From Leptotrichia sp. oral taxon 218 (GTDB taxonomy: Bacteria > Fusobacteriota > Fusobacteriia > Fusobacteriales > Leptotrichiaceae), in assembly GCF_018128225.1 (NCBI RefSeq), contig NZ_CP072377.1:806001-870000 (forward strand): a DNA stretch of 64,000 nt, read 5' to 3'. Every line of letters begins with the position of its first letter. The stretch's first letter is position 1. The notes below the pieces were generated by a model. It was given only the letters and a program-made list of their open reading frames with translations, ran no database searches and was not told the DNA's origin. The translations under genes were made by a program, and so were the position numbers. Positions 1 through 8,919 of this stretch are shown here, one piece after another.

Positions 1-1
1 T

Positions 2-2407
2 AGAAATTTTAGAGATAATGACAGAAATTCTGACAATAAAAACTTTAGAAAAGACAGATCGTTTAATAGAAAAAATAACAGAGATAATAAAGACAACAGA
101 AATTTTGGAAATAGAGAAAATAGAGATAGCAGAGATAATAGAAATTTTAGAGATAATGACAGAAATTCTGATAATAAAAATTTTAGAAAAGATAGACCGT
201 TTAATAGAGAAAATAATAGGGATAACAAAGACAACAGAAATTTTGGAAATAGAGAAAACAGAGATAGCAGAGATAATAGAAATTTTAGAGATAATGATAG
301 AAATTCTGACAATAAAAATTTTAGAGATAATGATAGAAATTCTGACAATAAAAATTTTAGAAAAGACAGACCGTTTAATAGAGAAAATAATAGGGATAAT
401 AGAGACAACAGAAATTTCGGTGCGAAAAAAGAAATTCAGAATGACATCATAGCTACACCTGTCGCTGAAAAAGGGAAAAATATCGGAAAAGGTAAAGGAA
501 AATTTGAAAAGAAAAAATATGAAAAAAATAGAAGAGATAGAGAAGAAAAAGAACTTCGTTCAGATTTTAGAAGAGATGATAAAAAGAAAAAGAAAAATAA
601 AAAACAGGAAAAAGTTGTAAAAGATGAAATTGTGAGAATTGAAGGAGAATCTATTGGAATGATAACTATTGGAGAAGAAATAGTTATTAAAGATTTGGCT
701 GAAAAATTAGGAATTAATATTTCAGACATAATTAAAAAATTCTTTATGGAAGGTAAAATGCTTACTGCAAATGCAATTTTAACTTTTGAAGAAGCTGAAG
801 AAGTGGCGCTTGACTATGATGTAATTGTGGAAAAAGAAGAAGTTGAGGAAGTTAGTTACGGTGAAAAATATCACTTGGAAACTGAGGACAGTGAAAAAGA
901 TTTGGTTACAAGAGCACCTGTAATTACTATAATGGGACATGTCGATCATGGAAAAACTTCACTGCTTGATGCACTTAGACATACAAATGTGATTGAAGGA
1001 GAAGCTGGAGGAATCACTCAAAAAATTGGTGCTTATCAAGTAAACTGGAAAGGTCAGAAAATAACATTTATTGACACTCCTGGACACGAAGCGTTTACTG
1101 AAATGAGAGCTCGTGGAGCAAATATTACAGATATTTCAATTTTGATTGTAGCGGCGGACGACGGAGTTAAACCTCAAACTGTGGAAGCAATTTCCCACGC
1201 CAAAGAAGCTGGAGTACCTATAATTGTTGCAATTAATAAAATTGATAAGTCAGGTGCGGATCCGATAAAAGTTAGAACTGAGTTGACAGAATATGGACTT
1301 ATGTCGCCTGAATGGGGTGGAACTACAGAGTTTGTAGAAATTTCAGCTAAGAAAAAAATTAACTTGGAAGAACTTTTGGAAACAATTTTGATTACGGCTG
1401 AATTAGAAGAGTTAAAAGCAAATCCTAAGAAAAGACCAAAGGCAGTTGTCGTAGAGTCGAGATTAGATCCGAAAATGGGAGCAGTTGCCGATGTTTTAGT
1501 ACAAGAAGGAACGCTTAAAATAGGAGATATTTTTGTTGCGGGAGAAGCACACGGAAGAGTTCGTTCGATGGTTGACGACAGAGGTAAGAAGATTAACAAA
1601 GCTCTAATTTCTCAACCAGTTGAAATTACTGGATTTAATGTTGTTCCAAATGCTGGAGACATTTTGTATGGTGTGGAAAGTGATAAACATGCTAAGAAAA
1701 TAGTTGAAGATTTCATCCGTGAGAAAAAAGTTAATGATCAGAACAAGAAAAAACACATTTCACTTGAAAGTTTGTCTCAGGAATTGGAAGAGCAGGAATT
1801 AAAAGAGTTGAAATGTATTATAAGAGCGGATTCCAAAGGGTCTGTTGAAGCGTTGAGAGAGTCGCTTGAAAAATTGAATAATGAAAAAGTTGTTGTAAAT
1901 ATAATTCAAGGAAGTGCTGGAGCGGTAACAGAAGGGGATGTGAAACTTGCCGAAGCGTCAAATGCGATAATTATTGCATTTGGAGTAAGACCAACTACAC
2001 CAGCTAGAATTATTGCAGAAAAAGTTGGAGTGGAAATTAGAAACTACAATGTAATTTATCATGCAACAGAAGAAATCGAAAAAGCGATGAACGGAATGCT
2101 TGATCCCGAATATAAAGAAGTATATTTTGGAAGAATTGAAGTTAAACAGGTGTTTAAAGTGTCAAATGTTGGAAATATTGCTGGAGCAATTGTTGTTGAC
2201 GGAAAAGTTACAAAAGATTCTAAAATTCGTGTGATTCGTGACGGAATAATCATTTTTGATGGAGAATTAGGTTCACTTAAGAGATTCAAAGATGATGTGA
2301 AAGAAGTTGTGACTGGACAAGAGTGTGGAATTGGTATACAGGACTTTAACGATATAAAATCTGGAGATATTATTGAATCATATATTTTGGAAGAAATTCC
2401 TAGATAA
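2..2407 (+). CDS. infB: Translation initiation factor IF-2 (5' end outside window)
   Basis: IF-2 is the GTPase that brings initiator fMet-tRNA to the 30S subunit. The frame is open from base 2, so the true start lies upstream; at least 801 residues are in the window. The first ~140 residues are a low-complexity Arg/Asn/Asp/Phe extension built from 138-nt tandem units. A Lys-rich linker follows, then an IF2_N-type segment (from about nt 660). The G domain has G1 GHVDHGKT (nt 935-958), G3 DTPGHEAF, G4 NKID and G5 SAKK. Domains II-IV follow, ending near ILEEIPR. A GTG at 632 would skip the extension and is not the real start. rbfA follows 110 bp downstream, the usual order. Identity is certain; the start is unseen. 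Confidence 0.97.
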   Translation, partial: RNFRDNDRNSDNKNFRKDRSFNRKNNRDNKDNRNFGNRENRDSRDNRNFRDNDRNSDNKNFRKDRPFNRENNRDNKDNRNFGNRENRDSRDNRNFRDNDRNSDNKNFRDNDRNSDNKNFRKDRPFNRENNRDNRDNRNFGAKKEIQNDIIATPVAEKGKNIGKGKGKFEKKKYEKNRRDREEKELRSDFRRDDKKKKKNKKQEKVVKDEIVRIEGESIGMITIGEEIVIKDLAEKLGINISDIIKKFFMEGKMLTANAILTFEEAEEVALDYDVIVEKEEVEEVSYGEKYHLETEDSEKDLVTRAPVITIMGHVDHGKTSLLDALRHTNVIEGEAGGITQKIGAYQVNWKGQKITFIDTPGHEAFTEMRARGANITDISILIVAADDGVKPQTVEAISHAKEAGVPIIVAINKIDKSGADPIKVRTELTEYGLMSPEWGGTTEFVEISAKKKINLEELLETILITAELEELKANPKKRPKAVVVESRLDPKMGAVADVLVQEGTLKIGDIFVAGEAHGRVRSMVDDRGKKINKALISQPVEITGFNVVPNAGDILYGVESDKHAKKIVEDFIREKKVNDQNKKKHISLESLSQELEEQELKELKCIIRADSKGSVEALRESLEKLNNEKVVVNIIQGSAGAVTEGDVKLAEASNAIIIAFGVRPTTPARIIAEKVGVEIRNYNVIYHATEEIEKAMNGMLDPEYKEVYFGRIEVKQVFKVSNVGNIAGAIVVDGKVTKDSKIRVIRDGIIIFDGELGSLKRFKDDVKEVVTGQECGIGIQDFNDIKSGDIIESYILEEIPR
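3..415 (+). repeat. 138-nt (46-codon) tandem repeat inside infB
   Basis: The phrase GAAATTTTAGAGATAATGA recurs at 3, 141 and 279, a period of exactly 138 nt, so the reading frame is kept. The third unit has an internal 36-nt (12-codon) duplication (AGAGATAATGATAG at 287 and 323). The encoded repeat is rich in RDN, RNF and KDRPFNREN-like runs. It is likely disordered and basic/polar. Copy number could vary between strains. Confidence 0.9.
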
Positions 2408-2450
2408 TAATTTATAATAATTTTGAAAAATTTAAATAATTATTGTGAGA

Positions 2451-2475
2451 ACAAGGGGATTTTTTTACCCCTTGT
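2451..2475 (+). other. Hairpin between infB and rbfA
   Basis: ACAAGGGG (2451-2458) pairs perfectly with CCCCTTGT (2468-2475) around a T-rich 9-nt loop. No T-run follows on the + strand (CAAAAAAATAT), so it is not a classical terminator. It may attenuate, stabilise or mark mRNA processing between infB and rbfA. A similar T-looped ACAAGGGG stem follows the autotransporter gene at 47062. Confidence 0.55.
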
Positions 2476-2517
2476 CAAAAAAATATAAATTAGTTTTTGA
2501 GAGAAAGGGGTGAGAAT

Positions 2518-2871
2518 ATGAATGAGAGAAGAAGACAAGGTCTTGAAAAAGAAATTTCAAGAATTGTTGGAATGATGCTTTTGACAGATATTGAAAATGA
2601 AAAGATAAAAAATCTTGTGTCGATTCATAAAGTTGAGTTGACAAAAGATGGTCGTTATCTGGATTTGACTTTTTCTATATTGGATTTGAAAAATAATGTA
2701 AATAAAGAAAAAATCGAAGCGGATTTGAATAAGTTAAAAGGTTTTTTTAGAAAAAAAATTGGTTCACATCTTTCGATAAGATTTGTTCCAGAAGTGAGAA
2801 TCCATATGGATAACAGCGTTGAGTATGGAGTAAAAATATCATCAATATTAAATGATATTAAAAAAAATTAA
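2518..2871 (+). CDS. rbfA: Ribosome-binding factor A
   Basis: Cold-shock 30S maturation factor that binds 16S rRNA near helix 1. 117 residues, normal for the family. It has the KH-like RbfA layout: basic N-terminus (NERRRQGLEKEISRIV), a central strand with VEL..DGRYLDLTFSIL, and the C-terminal RKKIGSHLSIRFVPEVRI strand-helix motif. The ATG at 2518 is chosen because AAAGGGG (2504-2510) sits 7 nt upstream; an in-frame TTG at 2497 lies before that site. It stands between infB and recJ. Confidence 0.93.
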   Translation: MNERRRQGLEKEISRIVGMMLLTDIENEKIKNLVSIHKVELTKDGRYLDLTFSILDLKNNVNKEKIEADLNKLKGFFRKKIGSHLSIRFVPEVRIHMDNSVEYGVKISSILNDIKKN

Positions 2872-2905
2872 TAATATATTAATTTAGAAAGCGATTTAAT
2901 TTGTG

Positions 2906-3955
2906 ATGAAATGGGAATTGAAAAAATATGATATAAAATATTTGACAAAAAAAAGTTCAGAATTTGGCGAAAGTAAGCTGATTACTAGACTTTTGTTAAA
3001 CAGAGGCATAGATACACGAAAAAAAGTTGAAAAATTTTTAAATACGAGTGAAAATGACTTATTAGATCCATTTTTGTTTGAAAATATGGAAAAAGTTGTT
3101 GAAAGAATAAAATTAGCAAAATTGAAAAAAGAGAAAATTGTAATTTATGGAGATTATGATGTAGATGGCATTTCAGGAGTTGCATATTTGGTTATTATGC
3201 TAAGAAAATTGGGATTGAATGTTGATTATTACATTCCAAATCGTGTGCATGAAGGTTTTGGAATAAATAGATCTACAATAAATTTTTTGAAGCGAAGAGA
3301 TACAAAATTATTTATAACAGTTGACATTTCTATAAATAGCCGTGAAGAAATAACACTGTTAAAAAAGAATGGAATTGACATAATCGTAACCGATCATCAC
3401 AGACAGACAACAGTTTGTGATGAAATGGAAATTTTAACGATTAATCCTAAAATAAGTAAAAGTTATCCAAATAAATATTTATCTGGATCTGGAGTCGCAT
3501 TTAAAGTGGCTTGTGCTATTTATGAGAGACTTGGAATGAGTAAAAAAATACTTTACGATTATTTGGATATTGTTATGATTGGGACGGTTGCAGATGTAGT
3601 TCCGATGGTCAATGAAAATAGATTTATTATAAAAAAAGGATTAAATAATATAAAAAAAACAAAAATAAAAGGTTTAAAGTATATTATTAATTATTTGAAA
3701 ATAAATCCGAAAAATATTACGACAAGTGATATTGGATTTTTGATTGCACCAATTTTTAATGCTCTTGGAAGAATTGATAACTCAAAAATTGTAGTAAACT
3801 TTTTTATTCAGGAAGATGATTTTAAATTGATTTCCATTATTGAAGAAATGAAAAGAGCTAATAAAATACGGCGTTATTTAGAAAATGAAATTTACAATGA
3901 AATTGAAGAAAAAATACAAAGGTTAAATAGACCAAAATATATTTTTATTAAATAG
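2906..3955 (+). CDS. recJ: RecJ single-strand exonuclease, 5' exon (interrupted)
   Basis: RecJ is the 5'-3' ssDNA exonuclease of recombination and mismatch repair. This part carries the DHH phosphoesterase domain: motif I YGDYDVDGISG, the VTDHH motif, GSGVAFKVA and GTVADVVPM. The frame runs into the inserted element and stops at TAG 3953-3955. The DHHA1 half lies at 5886-6522. Joining base 3948 to 5886 keeps the frame: 2906-3948 plus 5886-6522 is 1,680 nt, i.e. 559 residues, a normal RecJ length. The junction reads PKYIFMKSRSWHSGVVG, matching the WHxGVxG region of RecJ. ATG 2906 is preferred to GTG 2903; the ribosome binding site is weak. Function probably depends on RNA splicing of the insert. 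Confidence 0.93.
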   Translation: MKWELKKYDIKYLTKKSSEFGESKLITRLLLNRGIDTRKKVEKFLNTSENDLLDPFLFENMEKVVERIKLAKLKKEKIVIYGDYDVDGISGVAYLVIMLRKLGLNVDYYIPNRVHEGFGINRSTINFLKRRDTKLFITVDISINSREEITLLKKNGIDIIVTDHHRQTTVCDEMEILTINPKISKSYPNKYLSGSGVAFKVACAIYERLGMSKKILYDYLDIVMIGTVADVVPMVNENRFIIKKGLNNIKKTKIKGLKYIINYLKINPKNITTSDIGFLIAPIFNALGRIDNSKIVVNFFIQEDDFKLISIIEEMKRANKIRRYLENEIYNEIEEKIQRLNRPKYIFIK

Positions 3956-4345
3956 TACAAGAACACTCGCAACTTTAGTCGTGAGATGAATTGTACGAAA
4001 ATTTTAGTAAGCATATAGGGAAACTTGTATGTAGACACAGAAAGAACTGTGCAACAAAGAAACTGAATTGCTGGGAACTCTTAAAGCTAGTATGACCACA
4101 ACATAATACCTTCGTTCAAATATGGTATAAGTGTGAAGGTAGCGAAAGCAGAAAAAATATACTAGATGGTGCAAGGTTAAATCCTAAACATTATGATAAT
4201 AGACAATCAGCAGCTAAGCCTGAAAAGGAAAGTTCAACGACTATCCCTCGTGAGGGGAGTACAATACAAGCGATTGGTATTGGAAGTGGTTTCGCCTAAG
4301 TCCTTGAAATAGGATATGGATAAGATATAGTCTGTGCTTGTTAGA
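3949..4345 (+). ncRNA. Group I self-splicing intron, 5' part and catalytic core
   Basis: Conserved group I elements occur in order: P AATTGCTGGGAA (4066-4077), Q AATCAGCAGCTAAGCC (4205-4220), R GTTCAACGACTA (4232-4243) and S AAGATATAGTC (4322-4332). R and S give P7 (ACTA/TAGT). The guide GTAAG (4007-4011) pairs with the exon end TTTAT (3944-3948), leaving the U.G wobble at the 5' splice site. P1 continues as TAAA/TTTA and GTACAA (3955-3960)/TTGTAC (3991-3996), with the IS left-end hairpin in its loop. A CCCTC/GAGGG hairpin (4246-4255) resembles a peripheral P7 extension. The 3' splice site would be G5885 at the element's right end, with tnpB in a peripheral loop. Subgroup not assigned. Confidence 0.87.
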
Positions 4346-4521
4346 GATAACAAGAAGTTCAAGGCTAATCTCCTTAATTTATTAAGGAGTATATATGCCA
4401 AGAGAACTGCATAAGTAGTAGCGCACTTGTGTGAACGACGCTTCCCACTGTTGTGGGGTTTTAAAAACTTTAAAAACATTTAAAAAATATTACTTTTTTG
4501 ACAGATAAAATGTAGAATACA

Positions 4522-4530
4522 TGGTATAAT
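4522..4530 (+). promoter_or_regulatory. Extended -10 promoter for tnpB
   Basis: TGGTATAAT (4522-4530) is an extended -10. TTGACA (4498-4503) lies 21 nt upstream, too far for an ideal -35. This would let tnpB be transcribed apart from recJ. Confidence 0.55.
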
Positions 4531-4557
4531 ATCTCTGATGAAAAGGAGGTGATATCT

Positions 4558-5806
4558 ATGTATTTAACTTTAAAACAACAGGTAAAACATCTTAGTAAAA
4601 AGGAGTTTAGAAATTTAAAATATTTATCTCATATAGCCAAGAACTTAACTAATGAAGCTATATATAATATTAGACAATACTATTTTAATAAGAAAAAGTA
4701 TTTAAGTTATAATGAAAACTATAAAATGCTTAAAAACAGTGAGAACTGTTAAGAAGTTAAATTCTAATATGGCACAACAAATTCTAAAAGAAGTAGACGG
4801 AAGTTTCAAATCATTTTTTGGACTTTTAAAACTTGCTAAGAATGGTCAATATAATTTTAAAGATATAAAATTACCTAAATATCTTGCTAAAGATGGTTTT
4901 ACAACTCTTGTTATAGGTTTTGTAAGATTAAAAGATGATATTCTGAGAGTTCCTTATTCAAATTCGTTTAAGAAAACTCATCAGGAAGTTAAAATTAAGC
5001 TGCCACCAGTATTAAAAGGCAAGAAAATAAAAGAGATTAGAATAATACCAAAACAACATTCTAGGTACTTTGAAATTCAATATACTTATGAGGTAGAAGA
5101 AGTTCAGAGGGAATTAAATGAAAACAATGCACTAGGAATTGATTTAGGCATAGACAATCTATGTACTTGTGTAACTAATAATGGAGCATCATTCATAATA
5201 GATGGTAGAAAATTAAAGTCAATTAATCAATACTATAATAAGATAAATGCAAAATTACAAAGTATAAAAGATAAGCAAAAGACCTCCCGCACAACATTAA
5301 GGCAAAAGAGAATAGCCAGAAAGAGAAATAATCGTATAAATGATTATCTTTCAAAAGCAGCAAGAATAATAATAAATTATTGTCTTAATAATGATATAGG
5401 AAAAGTAGTTCTAGGACATAATGAGGATTTTCAAAGAAATTCAAATATAGGAAGTATAAATAATCAAAATTTTGTAAATATACCATATGGAAAATTAAGA
5501 GATAAATTAATATATCTATGTAAACTATATGGAATAGAATTTAAACTGCAAGAAGAGAGTTATACATCAAAAGCAAGTTTCTTTGATGGAGATGAAATTC
5601 CAATATATGATAAAGAAAATCAAAAAGAATATATATTCAGTGGAAAAAGAATAAAAAGAGGACTATATCAAACAAGTAAAGGCTATCAATTAAATGCGGA
5701 TTGTAATGGAGCATTAAATATTTTAAGAAAAAGTAAAGTTGTGGACTTAAGCGTCCTATACAATAGAGGTGAGCTGAACACACCTAAAAGAATAAGGGTA
5801 GTGTAA
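4558..5806 (+). pseudogene. tnpB: tnpB (IS605 OrfB-type RNA-guided nuclease), frameshifted
   Basis: TnpB is the ancestral RNA-guided DNA nuclease of IS200/IS605 elements. The ATG at 4558 has a strong AAGGAGGTG 5-7 nt upstream. The first frame ends at TAA 4750-4752 and coding continues in another frame from ~4740 to TAA 5804-5806. One extra base near 4745 explains the break: ...KNSEN then KKLNSNMAQQ. The rest is well kept: RuvC Asp in LGIDLGIDNL, Glu in EESYTSK, Asp in LNADCNGALN. It is the subtype with GKRIKRGL rather than a C4 zinc finger. Without slippage the protein is truncated at 64 residues, so the nuclease is probably inactive here. Confidence 0.88.
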
Positions 5807-5885
5807 AGCTATCAAACTTCTTAGAAAATTTTTGAATATTTTTAAAGATTTTAGAACCCTGCGACTTTAGTCGTGGGAGGTTCAG
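5807..5885 (+). ncRNA. IStron right end / 3' part of putative omegaRNA and 3' splice site
   Basis: The end of tnpB and the right end form the omegaRNA scaffold in TnpB systems; the guide is whatever follows the right end. Here the end hairpin TGCGACTTTAGTCGTGGGA leads to GGTTCAG, and the next bases are recJ (GAAAAGTAGAAGTTGG). The same G5885 is the predicted omega-G of the intron, so splicing and guide formation use one boundary. The 5' limit of the omegaRNA, inside tnpB, cannot be set by eye. Confidence 0.55.
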
Positions 5886-6522
5886 GAAAAGTAGAAGTTG
5901 GCATTCTGGCGTTGTTGGCGTTGTTTGTTCAAGAATTTCTATAAAATATAACATACCTGTGATTCTGGTTTCAATAAAAAATGGGTATGGGAAGGCGTCT
6001 TGCCGAAGTATTGAAGGAATTAATATTTTTGATATGTTAAAAGAAATTTCTACAAAGTTGGAGCGGTTTGGAGGGCATGATTTGGCGGCTGGATTTTTGG
6101 TTTCGGAAAAATATCTTCTTGAAGTGGAGAGATATTTGCGGCAAAAACTGGTCAGAAAAAATCGGGAAGATGTGGAAAAAGTTTTAAATGTGGATTCTTG
6201 GCTAAATATTAAAAGTATTAATAAGAAAAAATTGTGCGATATAAATAGACTTGCTCCATTTGGTCTGGACAATTTAGAGCCAAACTTCATAGACACGGAA
6301 GTCGAATTTATAAAAATTTCAAAATTTGGAATAGATAATCGGCACTTTAAAGGGTTTGTAAAAAAAAATGATAGAATTATTTCTGTAATTGGATATAATT
6401 TGGGACATAAATTAAAAACTAAAAACGAAAATAAAAGAAAGTACCGAGTTATTTATACGCCGATATTTAAGTCAGTTCATTCTGATTTGTATATCGAACT
6501 TAGAATAAAAGATTTTATTTAA
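5886..6522 (+). CDS. recJ: RecJ, 3' exon (DHHA1 and C-terminal domains)
   Basis: Continuation of recJ after the IStron. The frame is open from the element's edge: MKSRSWHSGVVGVVCSRIS, then KGYGKASCRSI-type sequence and the DHHA1 motif GGHDLAAGF. The C-terminal OB-like region contains APFGLDNLEPNF, typical of RecJ. There is no ribosome binding site or plausible start at the beginning of this segment; the first ATG-like codons are internal (ATT at 5959). Independent translation would therefore give a useless fragment. tig follows 62 bp downstream. Confidence 0.92.
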
Positions 6523-6583
6523 ATAATAAATTAATTAAATTTAATTAATATATAAAATAAAAAAAATTAGGAGGAAAAATTAA

Positions 6584-7870
6584 ATGGCAGTAAAAAAATT
6601 AGATGAAACAACTTACGAAGTATCAGCAGTTAGAGAAGGAGAAGAATTTAAACACTTAAAAGAACATGTTTTAGTGCATTTTAAAGATGCTAAAGTGGAT
6701 GGATTCAGACCTGGACATGTACCTGCGAATGTTATTGAAAAAAACTTTAAAAAAGAAATCGATGGAGAAATTTTGAATCACATAATTTCTGATGAATATC
6801 AAAAAGCAGTTGCAGAAAATGAATTGAAACCAATTGCAGATATTAAATTGGAAAAATATGAAATTCAAGCAGATAAAGCTGAAGTTGTATTTACAATTCC
6901 TGTATTACCTTCGTTTGAATTGGGACAATATAAAGGACTAGAAGTTGAAAAAGAAAACTTTGAAGTAACTGATGAAAAAGTGAATGAAGAAATCGAAGGA
7001 ATGAGAAAAAATGCTTCTAAATTAAAAGAAGTTGCTGAAGATGAAGAAGCTAAAAATGATGATGTTGTAAATATTAATTTTGAAGGATTTGTTGATGGAG
7101 TTGCATTTGATGGAGGAAAAGCTGAAGGATATGACTTGACTTTGGGTTCTCACAGCTTTATTGACACTTTTGAAGACCAAATCGTAGGACACAAAAAAAA
7201 TGACGAATTTGATGTAAATGTTAAATTCCCTGAAGCGTATCATGCGGAAAACTTAAAAGGAAAACCTGCTTTATTTAAAGTAAAAGTAAATTCTATTAAG
7301 AGAAAAGAAGAAGCTGAATTAAACGATGATTTAGCAAAAGAATTAGGATTTGAATCAGTTGACGACATGAGAGCTAAAACTAGAGAAAATATTACAAAAA
7401 GAGAAGAAGCTAGAGTAGAAAACGAATTTAAAAATAAAATAATCGAAAAAGTTGTTGACGGAACAAATGTTGAAGCTCCAAGAGCATTAGTTGACAGAGA
7501 AATTGAATTCCAAATTAATAGATTTGCACAACAATTGCAAATGCAAGGAATTAACTTGAGTCAATATTTCCAAATGACTGGTCAAACTATTGACAAAATG
7601 AGAGAAGATTCAAGAGAAATGGCAGAAAAATCTGTTAAAACTGAATTAGTTCTTTCTGAAATTTCAAAAGTTGAAAATATCACAGTTACTGACGAAGAAG
7701 TTGACAACGAATTTGAAGTAATGGCTACAATGTATGGAATGGATAAAGCGACAATGTTGGATGAAGTTAAAAAATCAGGAAATTACCAAAGATTTGTCGA
7801 TGAAGCAAAATATAGATTGGTAAACCAAAAAACTATTGATTTATTAGTAAAAGAAACTAAAGTAAAATAA
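6584..7870 (+). CDS. tig: Trigger factor (ribosome-associated chaperone, PPIase)
   Basis: Trigger factor binds nascent chains at ribosomal protein L23 near the exit tunnel. 428 residues, full length. The N-terminal ribosome-binding signature GFRPGHVP is at about residues 44-51. The central FKBP-type PPIase domain starts near residue 155 (DDVVNINFEGFVDGVAFDGG), and the C-terminal helical chaperone arms follow. The ATG at 6584 has AGGAGG about 7 nt upstream. It heads the usual tig-clpP-clpX-lon proteostasis cluster. Confidence 0.97.
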   Translation: MAVKKLDETTYEVSAVREGEEFKHLKEHVLVHFKDAKVDGFRPGHVPANVIEKNFKKEIDGEILNHIISDEYQKAVAENELKPIADIKLEKYEIQADKAEVVFTIPVLPSFELGQYKGLEVEKENFEVTDEKVNEEIEGMRKNASKLKEVAEDEEAKNDDVVNINFEGFVDGVAFDGGKAEGYDLTLGSHSFIDTFEDQIVGHKKNDEFDVNVKFPEAYHAENLKGKPALFKVKVNSIKRKEEAELNDDLAKELGFESVDDMRAKTRENITKREEARVENEFKNKIIEKVVDGTNVEAPRALVDREIEFQINRFAQQLQMQGINLSQYFQMTGQTIDKMREDSREMAEKSVKTELVLSEISKVENITVTDEEVDNEFEVMATMYGMDKATMLDEVKKSGNYQRFVDEAKYRLVNQKTIDLLVKETKVK

Positions 7871-7907
7871 TAATTAATAAATTTTAATTGTTATATATTT
7901 TGATTTC

Positions 7908-7949
7908 AAAAGAATTTTGTGATATACTTTATTGCAAGATTCTTTTTTA
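7908..7949 (+). terminator. Rho-independent terminator after tig
   Basis: AAAAGAATTTTG (7908-7919) pairs with CAAGATTCTTTT (7935-7946) with one mismatch, and further T residues follow. It lies 38 bp after the tig stop. Confidence 0.7.
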
Positions 7950-8084
7950 TATAATTTTATAAATTAAAATTATTGATTTTATGGGAATATTATGATATAG
8001 TAAAAATAGTTTGAAAAAATTTCAAAACTTCAAACTTCAAACTTCAAAATTTAAAAATTAAAAAAAATTAAACTTAAAAGAATT

Positions 8085-8292
8085 AAATTTGTAAAAAAGA
8101 AAAGAAAAGAAAAGAAAAAAAAACAAAAAAAATAGTATAGAGAGTAAAAGAAAAAAAGCAAAAAGCAAAAAGCAAAAAGAAAAAAAGAGAAAAAAAAATA
8201 TAAAAAGAGAAAGAGAAAAAAAGAAAAAAAAGAAAGAGAAAAAAATATAAAAAACTAAAGAAAGAAAAAAAATAAAAAAAATAAAAAATGAG
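8085..8292 (+). repeat. Polypurine A/G low-complexity tract before clpP
   Basis: Within the 436-bp tig-clpP gap, about 200 bp are almost purely A and G on the + strand, in AAAAG/AAAGA/AGCAAAA-like short runs. No ORF or clear promoter is visible in it. The clpP leader (AAAAGGAGAG before ATG 8307) lies at its 3' edge. Such tracts can form triplex-prone or unwound DNA and are indel-prone. Confidence 0.75.
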
Positions 8293-8306
8293 AAAAGGAG
8301 AGTTTT

Positions 8307-8882
8307 ATGTCAGTATATAGTCCAGTAGTTATTGAAAATGACGGTCGTGGAGAAAGAAGCTACGACATTTATTCAAGACTGCTAAAAGATAGAATAATTT
8401 TTGTGAGCGGAGAAGTTGAAGATAATATGGCAAATGCGATTGTTGCTCAACTTTTGTTTTTAGATGCGCAAGACAAGGAAAAGGATATAGTTATGTACAT
8501 TAACAGTCCAGGAGGTGTAATTACAGCGGGACTTGCAATTTATGACACAATGCGTCATATAAAATGTGATGTTTCGACAGTTTGCGTGGGACAGGCTGCC
8601 AGTATGGGAGCGGTTCTTTTGGCAGCTGGAACTAAAGGAAAGAGATATTCATTGCCAAATTCTCGAATAATGATTCACCAGCCGCTTGGAGGAGCAAGAG
8701 GACAAGCGACAGATATTCAAATTCAGGCAAGAGAAATTGAAAGAATGAAAGAAATTACAAGCAAGATTTTATCTGAAGCAACGAATAAATCAGTTGAAGA
8801 AATTTATAAAGATACTGAAAGAGATAATTTTATGTCAGCCGAAGAAGCTGTGGAATATGGATTAGTAGATAAGATATTATAA
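8307..8882 (+). CDS. clpP: ATP-dependent Clp protease proteolytic subunit
   Basis: Serine peptidase subunit that forms the double-heptamer chamber served by ClpX. 191 residues, standard length without a long propeptide. The triad is Ser99 in GQAASMGA, His124 in MIHQPLGG and Asp173 in [19 protein letters not shown] precedes the ATG at 8307. clpX starts 37 bp after the stop, so the pair is probably one transcript. Confidence 0.98.
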   Translation: MSVYSPVVIENDGRGERSYDIYSRLLKDRIIFVSGEVEDNMANAIVAQLLFLDAQDKEKDIVMYINSPGGVITAGLAIYDTMRHIKCDVSTVCVGQAASMGAVLLAAGTKGKRYSLPNSRIMIHQPLGGARGQATDIQIQAREIERMKEITSKILSEATNKSVEEIYKDTERDNFMSAEEAVEYGLVDKIL

Positions 8883-8919
8883 AAAATTTAAAAATTTAAA
8901 AATTTAAAGAGGTGACAAA

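Larger units (their letters stand above)
3949..5885 (+). mobile_element. IStron (group I intron + IS605-type tnpB) inserted in recJ
   Basis: The element sits between the two recJ halves after the sequence TTTAT. It has an IS605-type left-end hairpin (about 3966-3984), a group I intron core (~4000-4345), an independently promoted tnpB (4558-5806, frameshifted) and a right end whose ACTTTAGTCGTG matches the left-end hairpin. No tnpA (Y1 transposase) is present, so it cannot move alone. This is the architecture known as an IStron in Clostridium and Bacillus. Boundaries come from the P1 pairing, frame restoration and comparison with a second left end at 17992; they could be off by one base. Confidence 0.88.

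Noticed and set aside
18-452. A 144-codon ORF with repeated Ile/Glu-rich sequence at the window start
   Set aside because: It is the out-of-frame shadow of the infB repeats; the period of 138 nt keeps all frames open. The true infB frame (base 2) continues into conserved IF-2 sequence.
2059-2289. Reverse-strand ORFs inside infB, tig, lon and Hsp70 genes
   Set aside because: All overlap strongly conserved coding sequence and lack ribosome binding sites.
4234-4479. An 81-codon minus-strand ORF in the IStron
   Set aside because: It lies across the R and S regions of the group I core and has no start signals or recognisable protein sequence.
3949-5885. Group II intron as an explanation for the recJ insert
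   Set aside because: There is no reverse transcriptase or domain V-like hairpin; the P/Q/R/S motifs and the U.G splice site fit group I.
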